DNA of 37,716 nucleotides from JAMOBE01 sp039908285. GTDB taxonomy: Bacteria > Pseudomonadota > Alphaproteobacteria > Rhodospirillales > Rhodospirillaceae. The notes beneath the pieces were generated by a model, which ran no database searches, was not told the DNA's origin, and saw nothing but the letters and a program-made list of their open reading frames with translations. The position numbers and the translations under genes are program-made. Location of the stretch: contig JAMOBE010000029.1 of assembly GCA_039908285.1 (NCBI GenBank), forward strand, positions 1-37,716. The letters are read 5' to 3'. Shown here in pieces: positions 9,923-16,970 of this stretch. Position 1 is the stretch's first letter. Each line of letters begins with the position of its first letter.

Positions 9923-10617
9923 TCTCGGCTCCATCAATCCATGCGTCGTGAAAACGTCCGCGGTGTGCCCAGGGGACCAGCCCCGCCCGCCATCCGAGCA
10001 AGGACAATACCCTCAACCACGCCCGTGCCAGTAGGGGATAGATGTGTAGGCCGTGCAACATGTCGGCGGGTGTGATATAATTATCACGCTTGTGGTGGGA
10101 GGCCGGGGGCATGGCTGGAAATGCGGGTGACACGCATTCTGGAAAATTTGGCAACGTCATGGAATGTCGCGGTTGCCTGGCAGAATTCGAGCGTCTTCTC
10201 GCACTGCGGCCGTGCGGATGCCCGCGGTCCGTGCCACCGCCCCCCGTCGGAGCCCGTGTGCCGCGGTGGAGAATCGTGCGGCGCAACAAAAAATTAGTTG
10301 GCCCGAGGGCATATCCTGCGGCAATGTGTGCGCCGCACTGCCGGGCCGACGTGGGATGCCGGAACGGCTGGTGCAACCCGATGGTTTGTGCCTGAGGTTA
10401 TGCCTTGGGGCGGCTGGGCCGGAGGGTGACTACGGGGGAGCAGTTCGGAGTGTCGGAGGCCATCTCGCACCCTGTCCGGTCGGATAGGGCGGGGAGTGGA
10501 ATGAGGCAGGCGTCGTGGGCCGCGCTGGCGAACTGGCGCGGCGATTGATTCTCGCGGCCTCCGGTACCGTCCGAACGAACGACCCGCCGCGCCACCAAAC
10601 AAGGATGAGTTGGGAAC
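9923..10617. other. long divergent intergenic region between ompA-type gene and mmdA
   Basis: Nearly 700 bp with no supported gene. Short frames are open (for example a 101-codon Cys/Pro/Arg-rich one at 10090-10395), but none has family resemblance, a good ribosome-binding site or plausible composition. The region must hold the promoters for both divergent genes. An operator-like palindrome sits at 10072-10087, and an AT-rich patch (AACAAAAAATTAG) lies near 10285-10297. Confidence 0.55.
10072..10087. promoter_or_regulatory. operator-like inverted repeat upstream of the ompA-type gene
   Basis: GTGATATAATTATCAC consists of perfect 6-bp arms, GTGATA and TATCAC, around TAAT. It lies 150 bp upstream of the ompA-type start codon in a GC-rich setting, as expected of a transcription factor site, but I cannot name the regulator. 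Confidence 0.4.
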
Positions 10618-12171
10618 ATGACGATCTCTCCGAAGCTACTGGACACCTTGAAGGAACGCCGGGCCAAGGCCTACGCCGGCGGCGGTGAGGACAAGATCAA
10701 GGCGCGGCGCGAGAAGGGCCTCCTCAGCGCGCGGGACCGGCTGGACAACCTGTTTGAGGCGCATACCTTCCAGGAGCTTGGCGCTCACATCCGCCACAGC
10801 TGTCACAACTTCGGCATGGCCGACAAGGAAATGCCCTGCGACGGCGTCGTCGTCGGCTCCGGCTATGTGGATGGCCGACCGGTGGCCGCCATCAGCCAGG
10901 ACTTCACCGTGACCGGTGGGTCGCTTGGCAAGATGCACGCGAAGAAGATGGTTGCGGTCATGGACCAGGCCATCAAGACCGGCGTTCCGGTGGTGGCGTT
11001 CAAGGACTCGGCCGGCGCCCGCATCCAGGAGGGTGTGGACGCGCTGTCAGGCTATGGCGACGTGTTCTATCGCAACGTCCTGGCCTCGGGCGTCGTTCCG
11101 CAGATCGCCGTGATCCTCGGGCCCTGCGCCGGTGGCGCGTCGTACTCGCCGGCCCTGATGGACTTCATCATCATGACCCGCAAGAACGCCCACATGTTCA
11201 TCACCGGTCCGGAGGTGATCAAGGCGGTCACCGGCAAGCAGTGCAGCATGGACGAAGTGGGCAGCGCCGAGATGCATGCCTCCGTCAGCGGCAACGTCCA
11301 TTTCATCGCCGAGAACGATCAGCATGCCATCCAGCTCACCAAGAAGCTGCTGAGCTTCCTGCCGTCCAACAATTCCGAGGATCCGCCGCACCGGCCCAAC
11401 CCCAAGTTCTCCCTGACCATCGACGAGGGCATGAACGGGCTGATTCCGGCCGAGGCGTCGGAGGCCATGGACACCAAGGCGGTGATCAAGCGCATCGTCG
11501 ATGACGGCGACTTCCTTGAGGTGCACGCGAGCTTCGCCCAGAACATCATCGTCTGCTTCGCCCGCGTCGAGGGCATCGTCGTCGGAATCATCGCCAACAA
11601 CTCGATGGTCAAGGCCGGCACCCTGGACATCGACTCGTCGGACAAGGGCGCCCGCTTCATCCGCTTCTGCAATGCCTTCAACATTCCGGTGGTCACCCTG
11701 GTGGACGTCCCGGGCTTCATGCCGGGCATCGAGCAGGAACGGGGCGGCATCATCCGCCACGGCGCCAAGATGCTGTTCGCCTATGCCCAGGCCACGGTGC
11801 CGAAGATCACGATCGTCATGCGCAAGGCTTATGGTGGCTCGTACCTCGCCATGTGCTCGCAGGAGATGGGTGCCGACCTGGTCTATTCGTGGCCGGGCGG
11901 CGAGATCGCCGTCATGGGCGCCGATGGTGCGGTCAACGTTCTCTATCGCAAGGAACTGGAAGGGGCTCCGGATCGTCGCGCCAAGGCGCAGGAACTGGCG
12001 GCCGAGTACCGCGCCAAGTTCGCTTCGCCGTATGTGGCGGCGGCGGAGGGCTACATCACCGACGTGATCGAGCCCGGAGAAACCCGCGGCACCCTGGCGC
12101 TGGCGTTGCGCAAGACCCTGACCAAGCGCGAACTGCGGCCGCCGAAGAAGCACGGCAACATCCCGCTCTGA
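10618..12171 (+). CDS. mmdA: acyl-CoA carboxyltransferase subunit of a biotin-dependent Na+-pumping decarboxylase (probably methylmalonyl-CoA decarboxylase alpha)
   Basis: A 517-residue crotonase-fold carboxyltransferase of the PCCB/MmdA type. N-terminal half: DGVVVGSGYVDGRPVA, KDSAGARIQEGVDALSGYG and GPCAGGASYSPALMDFIIM, which form an oxyanion hole and CoA site. C-terminal half: VDVPGFMPGIEQERGGIIRHGAKML and KAYGGSYLAMCSQEMGADL. It should move the carboxyl group of an acyl-CoA to the biotin on the downstream MmdC. The length matches MmdA (about 510) better than glutaconyl-CoA decarboxylase (about 590). The following OadG-like, biotin-carrier and membrane beta genes argue against a cytosolic propionyl-CoA carboxylase, which would need a biotin carboxylase gene. 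Substrate is inferred, not proven. Confidence 0.88.
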   Translation: MTISPKLLDTLKERRAKAYAGGGEDKIKARREKGLLSARDRLDNLFEAHTFQELGAHIRHSCHNFGMADKEMPCDGVVVGSGYVDGRPVAAISQDFTVTGGSLGKMHAKKMVAVMDQAIKTGVPVVAFKDSAGARIQEGVDALSGYGDVFYRNVLASGVVPQIAVILGPCAGGASYSPALMDFIIMTRKNAHMFITGPEVIKAVTGKQCSMDEVGSAEMHASVSGNVHFIAENDQHAIQLTKKLLSFLPSNNSEDPPHRPNPKFSLTIDEGMNGLIPAEASEAMDTKAVIKRIVDDGDFLEVHASFAQNIIVCFARVEGIVVGIIANNSMVKAGTLDIDSSDKGARFIRFCNAFNIPVVTLVDVPGFMPGIEQERGGIIRHGAKMLFAYAQATVPKITIVMRKAYGGSYLAMCSQEMGADLVYSWPGGEIAVMGADGAVNVLYRKELEGAPDRRAKAQELAAEYRAKFASPYVAAAEGYITDVIEPGETRGTLALALRKTLTKRELRPPKKHGNIPL

Positions 12172-12182
12172 CGGGGAGGGTT

Positions 12183-12203
12183 CCCCGGCCACCATGGCCG
12201 GGG
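12183..12203 (+). promoter_or_regulatory. intercistronic hairpin after mmdA
   Basis: CCCCGGCCA and TGGCCGGGG form a perfect 9-bp stem around CCA, 11 bases after the mmdA stop and without a T-run. It could protect or process the mRNA so that mmdA and the small subunits are made in different amounts. This role is inference. Confidence 0.5.
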
Positions 12204-12255
12204 GGCACGGAACAGGCGGCGTCGCGAGACGCGGAGAGAACAGGGAGAACCCGCA

Positions 12256-12384
12256 ATGGGTACGGTAATTCAGCACATGCTGCTGGCCTACGGCCTCACC
12301 ATCGTCGTGTCGATGGGAGTGGCCGCGATGATCAAGGGAATGACGATGGCCATGAACGCCGACAAGAACAAGGCCAAGCGCTAG
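12256..12384 (+). CDS. 42-aa OadG-like single-span membrane peptide
   Basis: A 42-residue frame starting MGTVIQHMLLAYGLTIVVSM and ending with a basic tail (NADKNKAKR). One hydrophobic helix covers about residues 8-32. It is clearly a paralogue of the first 35 residues of the next gene: HMLLAYGLTI and MIKGMT are identical. It lacks the Ala/Pro linker and C-terminal domain of that subunit. OadG/MmdD-type subunits anchor the carboxyltransferase and biotin carrier to the membrane pump. This peptide may be an extra small subunit comparable in place to the epsilon chain of Veillonella methylmalonyl-CoA decarboxylase, although similarity to that chain was not tested. The start is a clear ATG with GGGAGAACC upstream. 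Confidence 0.8.
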   Translation: MGTVIQHMLLAYGLTIVVSMGVAAMIKGMTMAMNADKNKAKR

Positions 12385-12405
12385 CAGCCCTGAGGGAGAT
12401 GAGTA

Positions 12406-12759
12406 ATGGATTCCGTGATTTCCCATATGCTGCTGGCTTACGGTCTGACCATCATCGTGTCGATGAGCGTGGCCCTGATGATCAAGGGAATGACCGTCGC
12501 CATGGCTTCGGGTGGAGGTTCGAATTCCGCACCGGTCGTGGCTGCCAACGCCCAGCCGGCCGCGCCATCGGCAACCTCGGCAACTGCGGCCGATGACATC
12601 GCCGCCATTGCCGCGGCGGTGTACGCGATGCTGGGCGCCCAGCATTACCGGATCGTTCACATCCGAGACCAGGGTGGCACGATGTGGACGGCCGGTGGCC
12701 GCATGATGAACCAGACATCGCACAACATTCCCCGCCGCACGCACACGCCCGGCAACTAA
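12406..12759 (+). CDS. mmdD: OadG/MmdD-like delta (gamma) membrane subunit of the decarboxylase
   Basis: 117 residues. An N-terminal membrane helix (MDSVISHMLLAYGLTIIVSM onward) leads to an Ala/Ser/Pro linker (about 38-62) and a conserved C-terminal section. That section comprises DDIAAIAAAVYAMLG, then HYRIVHIRDQGG, then the terminal TWxxGR-like W..AGR and SHNIPRR. This matches the architecture of OadG/MmdD chains, whose C-terminus binds the carboxyltransferase and stabilises the complex. The gene lies 21 bp after the 42-aa gene and has a GAGGGAGATGAG ribosome-binding region. Assignment as mmdD follows from architecture and operon order. Confidence 0.82.
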   Translation: MDSVISHMLLAYGLTIIVSMSVALMIKGMTVAMASGGGSNSAPVVAANAQPAAPSATSATAADDIAAIAAAVYAMLGAQHYRIVHIRDQGGTMWTAGGRMMNQTSHNIPRRTHTPGN

Positions 12760-12786
12760 CAAGGATCGAAGGTAAAGGACGGACCC

Positions 12787-13206
12787 ATGCTGAAGAAGTT
12801 CAGGATCAACGTAGACGGCAGGCCATACACCGTCACCGTCGAGGACATTTCCGCCGACGCGGGCAACCTCTATCCGCACCCGGGTGGGGTGATGGACACC
12901 ACCCCGGCGAGCGTGGTGCCGGCTCCTGCACCGGTCGCGGCCGCCGCGCCGGCTCCGGCCGCTCCCGCCGGTCCTGCCCCGGCCGCCGGTGGGCCCGGGG
13001 ACCAGATCACCAGCCTCGGCGGGGTCATCGTCTCCGTCGATGTGACGCTGGGCCAGGTGATCAAGGCCAGCGAGAAGATCGCCGTGATCGAGGCCATGAA
13101 GATGAAGACCACCGCCTTTTCGCAGACCGGAGGCAAGGTCGTCGCCATCCATGTCAAGCCGGGCGACGCGGTCGACGCGGGTCAGGCTCTTATTACGCTC
13201 GGCTGA
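12787..13206 (+). CDS. mmdC: biotin carboxyl carrier subunit of the decarboxylase
   Basis: 139 residues. A short N-terminal segment (MLKKFRINVDGRPYTVTVED) precedes a flexible Ala/Pro linker (about 38-72) and a biotinyl domain. The signature EAMKMK places the biotinylated lysine at Lys105. The domain closes with VHVKPGD-like AIHVKPGDAVDAGQALITLG. It shuttles the carboxyl group from MmdA to the membrane subunit MmdB. Size and linker match MmdC/GcdC. AAAGGACGG precedes the ATG. Confidence 0.93.
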   Translation: MLKKFRINVDGRPYTVTVEDISADAGNLYPHPGGVMDTTPASVVPAPAPVAAAAPAPAAPAGPAPAAGGPGDQITSLGGVIVSVDVTLGQVIKASEKIAVIEAMKMKTTAFSQTGGKVVAIHVKPGDAVDAGQALITLG

Positions 13207-13226
13207 AGCGGGCAGGGGGACAATAC

Positions 13227-14492
13227 ATGGAATCGTTTCACGTAATCGACCTCTTCCAGGGCATAGCCACCCTGGTCGAGTCCGAGCCGAAGATCGCCTT
13301 CGCCAGAATATTTCTCATCTTCCTCGGTATGGCGCTGGTTTATCTCGGCAAGAAAGAAGTTCTTGAGCCCTTGCTGATGATCCCCATGGGTCTCGGCATG
13401 GCGTCCGTCAACGCCGGCGTGATGTTCTTCGAGAACAAGCGCATGGCGACTCTGCACCTGGACCCGATGGCCGGCGGCAAGCTCGCTCCGCCGGGGGCGT
13501 CCCCCAGTCTGATCGAGAAGATCTCGACCGAGAATACCAACGATCTTATGAACATTCTTCAGATCGACTGGCTGCAGCCGATCTATTCGCTGACCTTCAG
13601 CAATGGTTTGATCGCCTGTTTCGTGTTCATGGGCATTGGCGTGCTGCTGGACGTGGGCTTCGTGATGGCCCGTCCCTTCCAGAGCATGTTTCTCGCCCTG
13701 TGGGCCGAACTTGGCACCGGCCTCACCTTCCCCATCGCCTATGCCATGGGCCTGACCGAGAAGCAGTCGGCCGCCGTGGCCATGATCGGCGGCGCCGACG
13801 GCCCCATGGTGCTGTTCACCTCGCTGATGCTGGCCAAGGAACTGTTCGTTCCCATCACCGTGGTCGGCTATCTGTACCTGGGTCTGACCTATGGCGGTTA
13901 TCCGTACCTGATCAAGGCGCTGGTGCCGGAGAAGCTGCGGGCCCTGCCGATGCCGGTGGAGAAGGTGCGTCAGGCGACCTCCGGGCAGAAGCTGTTCTTC
14001 GCCGTGATCTCCTGCACCGTTCTCTGCCTGCTGTTCCCGGTGGCGGCGCCGCTGTTCCTGTCGCTGTTCCTTGGCGTTGCGGTCCGCGAGAGTGGTCTGA
14101 CCAACTTCATCTTCCTTTTCGACAACGTGTTCCTGTATGCAGCGACCTTCTTCCTTGGTCTGGTGCTCGGCATCCTCTGCGAGGCCAACACCCTCCTCAA
14201 TCCGCAGGTGTTCATCCTTCTGGTGCTGGGCATTACCGCCCTGGTGCTGTCGGCGGTCGGGGGATTGATCGGTGGCTACATCCTCTACTTCGCCACTGGC
14301 GGCAAGTACAACCCGGTCATCGGCATCGCAGCGGTGAGCTGCGTGCCGACCACCGCCAAGGTGGCGCAGAAGGTAGTCTCCGCGGCGCGGGCGGACGTGA
14401 TGGTCATGCCCCATGCTCTTGGCGCCAACATCTGCGGCGTGATCACCTCGGCCGTCTTCGCGGCCGTGTATGTCACGCTCCTGTACAAGTGA
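13227..14492 (+). CDS. mmdB: membrane beta subunit, Na+-translocating decarboxylase
   Basis: A 421-residue polytopic protein of the OadB/MmdB/GcdB family. It decarboxylates carboxybiotin and exports Na+. IGGADGPMVLFTS (about residues 188-200) contains the conserved Asp essential for Na+ coupling in OadB. A late motif, HALGANICGVITSAVFAA, matches the second conserved re-entrant region. The frame is open upstream to 12684, but the ATG at 13227, preceded by AGGGGGA, gives the family N-terminus, so the longer frame is a shadow of mmdC. Proton coupling instead of Na+ cannot be excluded from sequence. Confidence 0.93.
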   Translation: MESFHVIDLFQGIATLVESEPKIAFARIFLIFLGMALVYLGKKEVLEPLLMIPMGLGMASVNAGVMFFENKRMATLHLDPMAGGKLAPPGASPSLIEKISTENTNDLMNILQIDWLQPIYSLTFSNGLIACFVFMGIGVLLDVGFVMARPFQSMFLALWAELGTGLTFPIAYAMGLTEKQSAAVAMIGGADGPMVLFTSLMLAKELFVPITVVGYLYLGLTYGGYPYLIKALVPEKLRALPMPVEKVRQATSGQKLFFAVISCTVLCLLFPVAAPLFLSLFLGVAVRESGLTNFIFLFDNVFLYAATFFLGLVLGILCEANTLLNPQVFILLVLGITALVLSAVGGLIGGYILYFATGGKYNPVIGIAAVSCVPTTAKVAQKVVSAARADVMVMPHALGANICGVITSAVFAAVYVTLLYK

Positions 14493-14505
14493 TCCGGGGA
14501 GTCCT

Positions 14506-14709
14506 GTGAAGCCAAAATGGCCCAGGGTCGTCTACTGGATCGCGGGCACCGTCGTCGCCTTGATCGGCGTGGCGGTGGCCCGCCTCCCCAGTGGGGAGTT
14601 CGCGGAAAGCAACCGGTTTCTGCTTCTGGTATCGGGGACGATCATCGCCTTTGTCGGCTTCTACATCATCACCAAGGGCACCGGTACCGATAAGGATTTC
14701 GAGGACTAG
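14506..14709 (+). CDS. 67-aa two-span membrane protein at the end of the decarboxylase operon
   Basis: It starts at a GTG preceded by GGGGAG, 13 bases after mmdB. Two hydrophobic helices (WIAGTVVALIGVAVA and LLLVSGTIIAFVGFYIITKG) flank a short loop (RLPSGEFAESN), and the C-terminus is acidic (DKDFED). I do not recognise a family. Its position suggests co-expression with the pump, perhaps as an assembly factor, but no motif supports a function. Its TAG stop is supplied by the second 105-bp repeat. Confidence 0.65.
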   Translation: MKPKWPRVVYWIAGTVVALIGVAVARLPSGEFAESNRFLLLVSGTIIAFVGFYIITKGTGTDKDFED

Positions 14710-14810
14710 AGCGTTTTCCGCCTGAGCGGAAACGCTCCAGAATTTGCCTCTGGCCGCTCAAGCGCCGCGCGGGCTTTTCGCAGTTTCCGCTTGAGCGGAA
14801 ACTGCTCTAG
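14706..14810 (+). repeat. 105-bp intergenic repeat, copy 2 (two hairpins)
   Basis: Identical to 7838-7942 except for one C in place of T at the end of the first hairpin module. It has the same orientation and the same relation to the upstream stop codon. A conventional terminator follows directly. Confidence 0.95.
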
Positions 14811-14816
14811 CTTTGC

Positions 14817-14845
14817 GAGGGACCGAAAGGTCCCTCTCTTTTTTT
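14817..14845 (+). terminator. Rho-independent terminator of the decarboxylase operon
   Basis: GAGGGACC, a GAAA tetraloop and GGTCCCTC form a perfect 8-bp stem. TCTTTTTTT follows immediately. Confidence 0.95.
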
Positions 14846-14878
14846 GTAAACATGGCTTGATCTGGTCCCTCCGACCGA

Positions 14879-14907
14879 TTGACAAACTCATCAGTTCTGA
14901 TTACATC
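14879..14907 (+). promoter_or_regulatory. candidate sigma70 promoter for the 180-aa exported protein
   Basis: A perfect TTGACA (14879-14884) is followed after 17 bases by TACATC (14902-14907), a weak -10. The pair lies 44 bp upstream of the ATG at 14951, in AT-richer DNA just behind a terminator. Placement is good, but the -10 match is poor. Confidence 0.4.
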
Positions 14908-14950
14908 ATGACCTTGCGTCCAGCGGTATTGATCATATCAGGGGTCAGAC

Positions 14951-15493
14951 ATGAGTATTCCTTTGAAGGGCGTTTTGTCGATAAGTATCGCTTCAATCTT
15001 GTCTATATCAGGCACCGCATCCGCAAACGATGCTTCCGATGTTGCCCGTGAACAAAAGGTCCCTGTCGCCGTCGTTGAGAGCGTATTTCAGAACATAGAC
15101 GCATTTTTTGCTTCGCAAAATGCTCCGAGCAATCGGATGACCAGCGGACTTTTCAAGGAAATGGCCGTCAAGGCCGCAAAAAGTCGGATTGCCAGCCTTG
15201 AGGACAGCGGTCCAGGCAAGGCTTCCGATGCCTCCTCGGAGGAGAAAAACGCAACATACAAGGTGACGATAAAGACCACCCGTCACGAGACCACGGAGAC
15301 TGGCGAGTGCGTTGATAATAAAATCACCGCATCCGCCAGTGAGGGCGTGCCCGTCGTGAAAGAAGGTGTCTTTACGTTCGATATTGCTCACCCCAAGGTG
15401 ACGTCGCATTCATGGAGCATGTCTTTTTGTCGAACCCCGGTGAATGGCGGAACCAGCTTCACCGAATGGCAACTCTCACCGGGAACGAAGTGA
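14951..15493 (+). CDS. exported protein of unknown function, AT-richer than its neighbours
   Basis: 180 residues with a Sec signal peptide (MSIPLKGVLSISIASILSIS, cleavage after ASAN or TASA). The mature part begins with a helical, mildly charged stretch (DVAREQKVPVAVVESVFQNIDAFF). A Ser/Asp/Glu-rich linker (about 85-97) follows, then a beta-rich C-terminus with two cysteines (ECVDN and SFCRTP) that could form a disulphide in the periplasm. I recognise no family. Codons ending in A/T are frequent (aaa, gat, att, ttt), unlike the adjacent decarboxylase and ccm genes, which suggests recent acquisition. It sits alone between a terminator and ccmA. Only a weak ribosome-binding site (GGGGTC) precedes it. 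Confidence 0.75.
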   Translation: MSIPLKGVLSISIASILSISGTASANDASDVAREQKVPVAVVESVFQNIDAFFASQNAPSNRMTSGLFKEMAVKAAKSRIASLEDSGPGKASDASSEEKNATYKVTIKTTRHETTETGECVDNKITASASEGVPVVKEGVFTFDIAHPKVTSHSWSMSFCRTPVNGGTSFTEWQLSPGTK

Positions 15494-15593
15494 CGAAATG
15501 TGCCTGCTCTTCTGGGCAGAGCCTTAGGACCGCCGGTGTGAGCCTCGCCGGAATTCCGTGGCCGGGGACGGCGTTTCTGGTATGGTCCGGGGC

Positions 15594-16289
15594 ATGACCG
15601 CCGACATCGTTCCCTCTCCCTCCTCTCCCCCCCGGTTCGAAGGGCGGGGCCTCGTGTGCGTGCGCGGCGAGCGGGTGGTGTTCGCGGACCTGTCCTTCGC
15701 CCTGGCCGGGGGGGAGGCCCTGGTTCTGCTGGGGCCGAATGGCAGCGGCAAATCGAGTCTGCTGCGGCTGATGGCCGGTCTGCTGCGGCCGGCGGCCGGT
15801 GGTCTCTATCGGGATGGTCGTCCGGTCACCGACGATCCCGAGGCCCACGGCGCCTCCGCGCGCTATGTCGGTCACCTGGACGCGGTCAAGCCGGTCCTGA
15901 CGGTGAGCGAGACCCTGATCTTCTGGGCCGGCCTGCACGGGGTTGCCGCCACCGGGGCCGAGGCCGCCGCCCAGCGGGCGCTGGATCGGCTGGGGCTTGG
16001 GCGTCTGGCGGCGGTGCCGGGCAAGCTGCTGTCGGCCGGCCAGAAGCGGCGGGTCAACCTGGCCCGCCTGCTGCTGGCCCCGGCCGACCTGTGGCTCCTG
16101 GACGAGCCGACCACCGCCCTCGACCGGGCCTCCATCGCCACCTTCGAGGCCATCCTGGCCGAGCACCGGGCTGGCGGCGGCATGGTCGCGGTGTCCACCC
16201 ATGCCGACATCGTCCTTCCCGGCGCCCGCGAGCTGCACCTTGACGAGTTCACCGTGTCTCCCTTCCTGATGGCGGAGACGGTGCCATGA
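15594..16289 (+). CDS. ccmA: haem exporter ATPase CcmA (cytochrome c maturation)
   Basis: A 231-residue ABC ATPase of System I cytochrome c biogenesis. With CcmB and CcmC it drives release of holo-CcmE. Walker A is GPNGSGKSS, the signature is LSAGQKRRVNLARLLL, and Walker B is LWLLDEPTTALD. The H-loop lies in VSTHAD. SETLIFWAGLHG is typical of CcmA. I prefer the ATG at 15594 (GGGGC upstream); ATG 15582 and GTG 15558 are in frame but add only low-complexity residues. The stop overlaps the ccmB start (ATGA). Confidence 0.92.
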   Translation: MTADIVPSPSSPPRFEGRGLVCVRGERVVFADLSFALAGGEALVLLGPNGSGKSSLLRLMAGLLRPAAGGLYRDGRPVTDDPEAHGASARYVGHLDAVKPVLTVSETLIFWAGLHGVAATGAEAAAQRALDRLGLGRLAAVPGKLLSAGQKRRVNLARLLLAPADLWLLDEPTTALDRASIATFEAILAEHRAGGGMVAVSTHADIVLPGARELHLDEFTVSPFLMAETVP

Positions 16290-16954
16290 TCGGCTCCTTC
16301 CTCGGCATCGTCCGCCGCGATCTGCGTCTTGCCCTGCGCCAGGGGGCCGACAGCCTGATGGTGCTGGCCTTCTTCGTCCTGGCGGTGGTGCTGTTTCCCT
16401 TCGGCGTCGGTCCGGAGATGGCCATCCTCGAGCGTATCAGCGCCGGCGTGCTGTGGGTCATGGCGCTGCTGGCGTCGCTCCTGTCCCTCGATCGCCTGTT
16501 CCAGGCCGACTACGAGGACGGCAGCCTGGACCTGATGTCGATGACCGCGACGCCCCTTGGCGTGATCGTCCTGGCCAAGGTGGCCGCCCACTGGCTGACC
16601 ACCGGTCTGCCGCTGATCGTGACGGCGCCGGTGCTCGCCGTGCTGCTCAACATGAATGGCGACGGCTTCGCCATGCTGGTGCTGGCCATGACCCTGGGGA
16701 CGCCGACCCTGAGCCTGGTGGGCGCGGTGGGGGCGGCGCTGGTGCTGGGGGCGCGGCGCGGCGGGGTGCTGCTGTCGCTGCTGGTGCTGCCGCTCTACGT
16801 TCCGGTGCTGGTGTTCGGCGTGTCGGCGGTGGACGCGGCGGTCATGGGCTTCGAGACCCGGGCGCAGGTGCTGATCCTGGCGGCGCTGCTGCTGGGCGCG
16901 CTGCCGCTGTGCGGCTGGGCGGCGGCGGCGGCGCTGCGCCAGGCGCTGGAATGA
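16286..16954 (+). CDS. ccmB: haem exporter membrane subunit CcmB
   Basis: 222 residues with about six membrane helices. The N-terminal RRDLRLALRQGADSLMVLAFF and the central LLSLDRLFQADYEDGSLDLM region are characteristic of CcmB. It partners CcmA in the inner membrane. It overlaps ccmA by four bases. The usual next gene, ccmC, is not present: a large unrelated membrane protein follows after 16 bp. Confidence 0.93.
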   Translation: MIGSFLGIVRRDLRLALRQGADSLMVLAFFVLAVVLFPFGVGPEMAILERISAGVLWVMALLASLLSLDRLFQADYEDGSLDLMSMTATPLGVIVLAKVAAHWLTTGLPLIVTAPVLAVLLNMNGDGFAMLVLAMTLGTPTLSLVGAVGAALVLGARRGGVLLSLLVLPLYVPVLVFGVSAVDAAVMGFETRAQVLILAALLLGALPLCGWAAAAALRQALE

Positions 16955-16970
16955 GGACCTTGAGCCGCCG

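Noticed and set aside
10090..10395. 101-codon frame with several cysteines in the ompA/mmdA gap
   Set aside because: No ribosome-binding site, no recognisable motif, irregular Cys spacing; probably chance in GC-rich DNA.
11047..13152. 701-codon minus-strand frame across mmdA to mmdC
   Set aside because: It runs antisense through several confident genes and has shadow-type composition.
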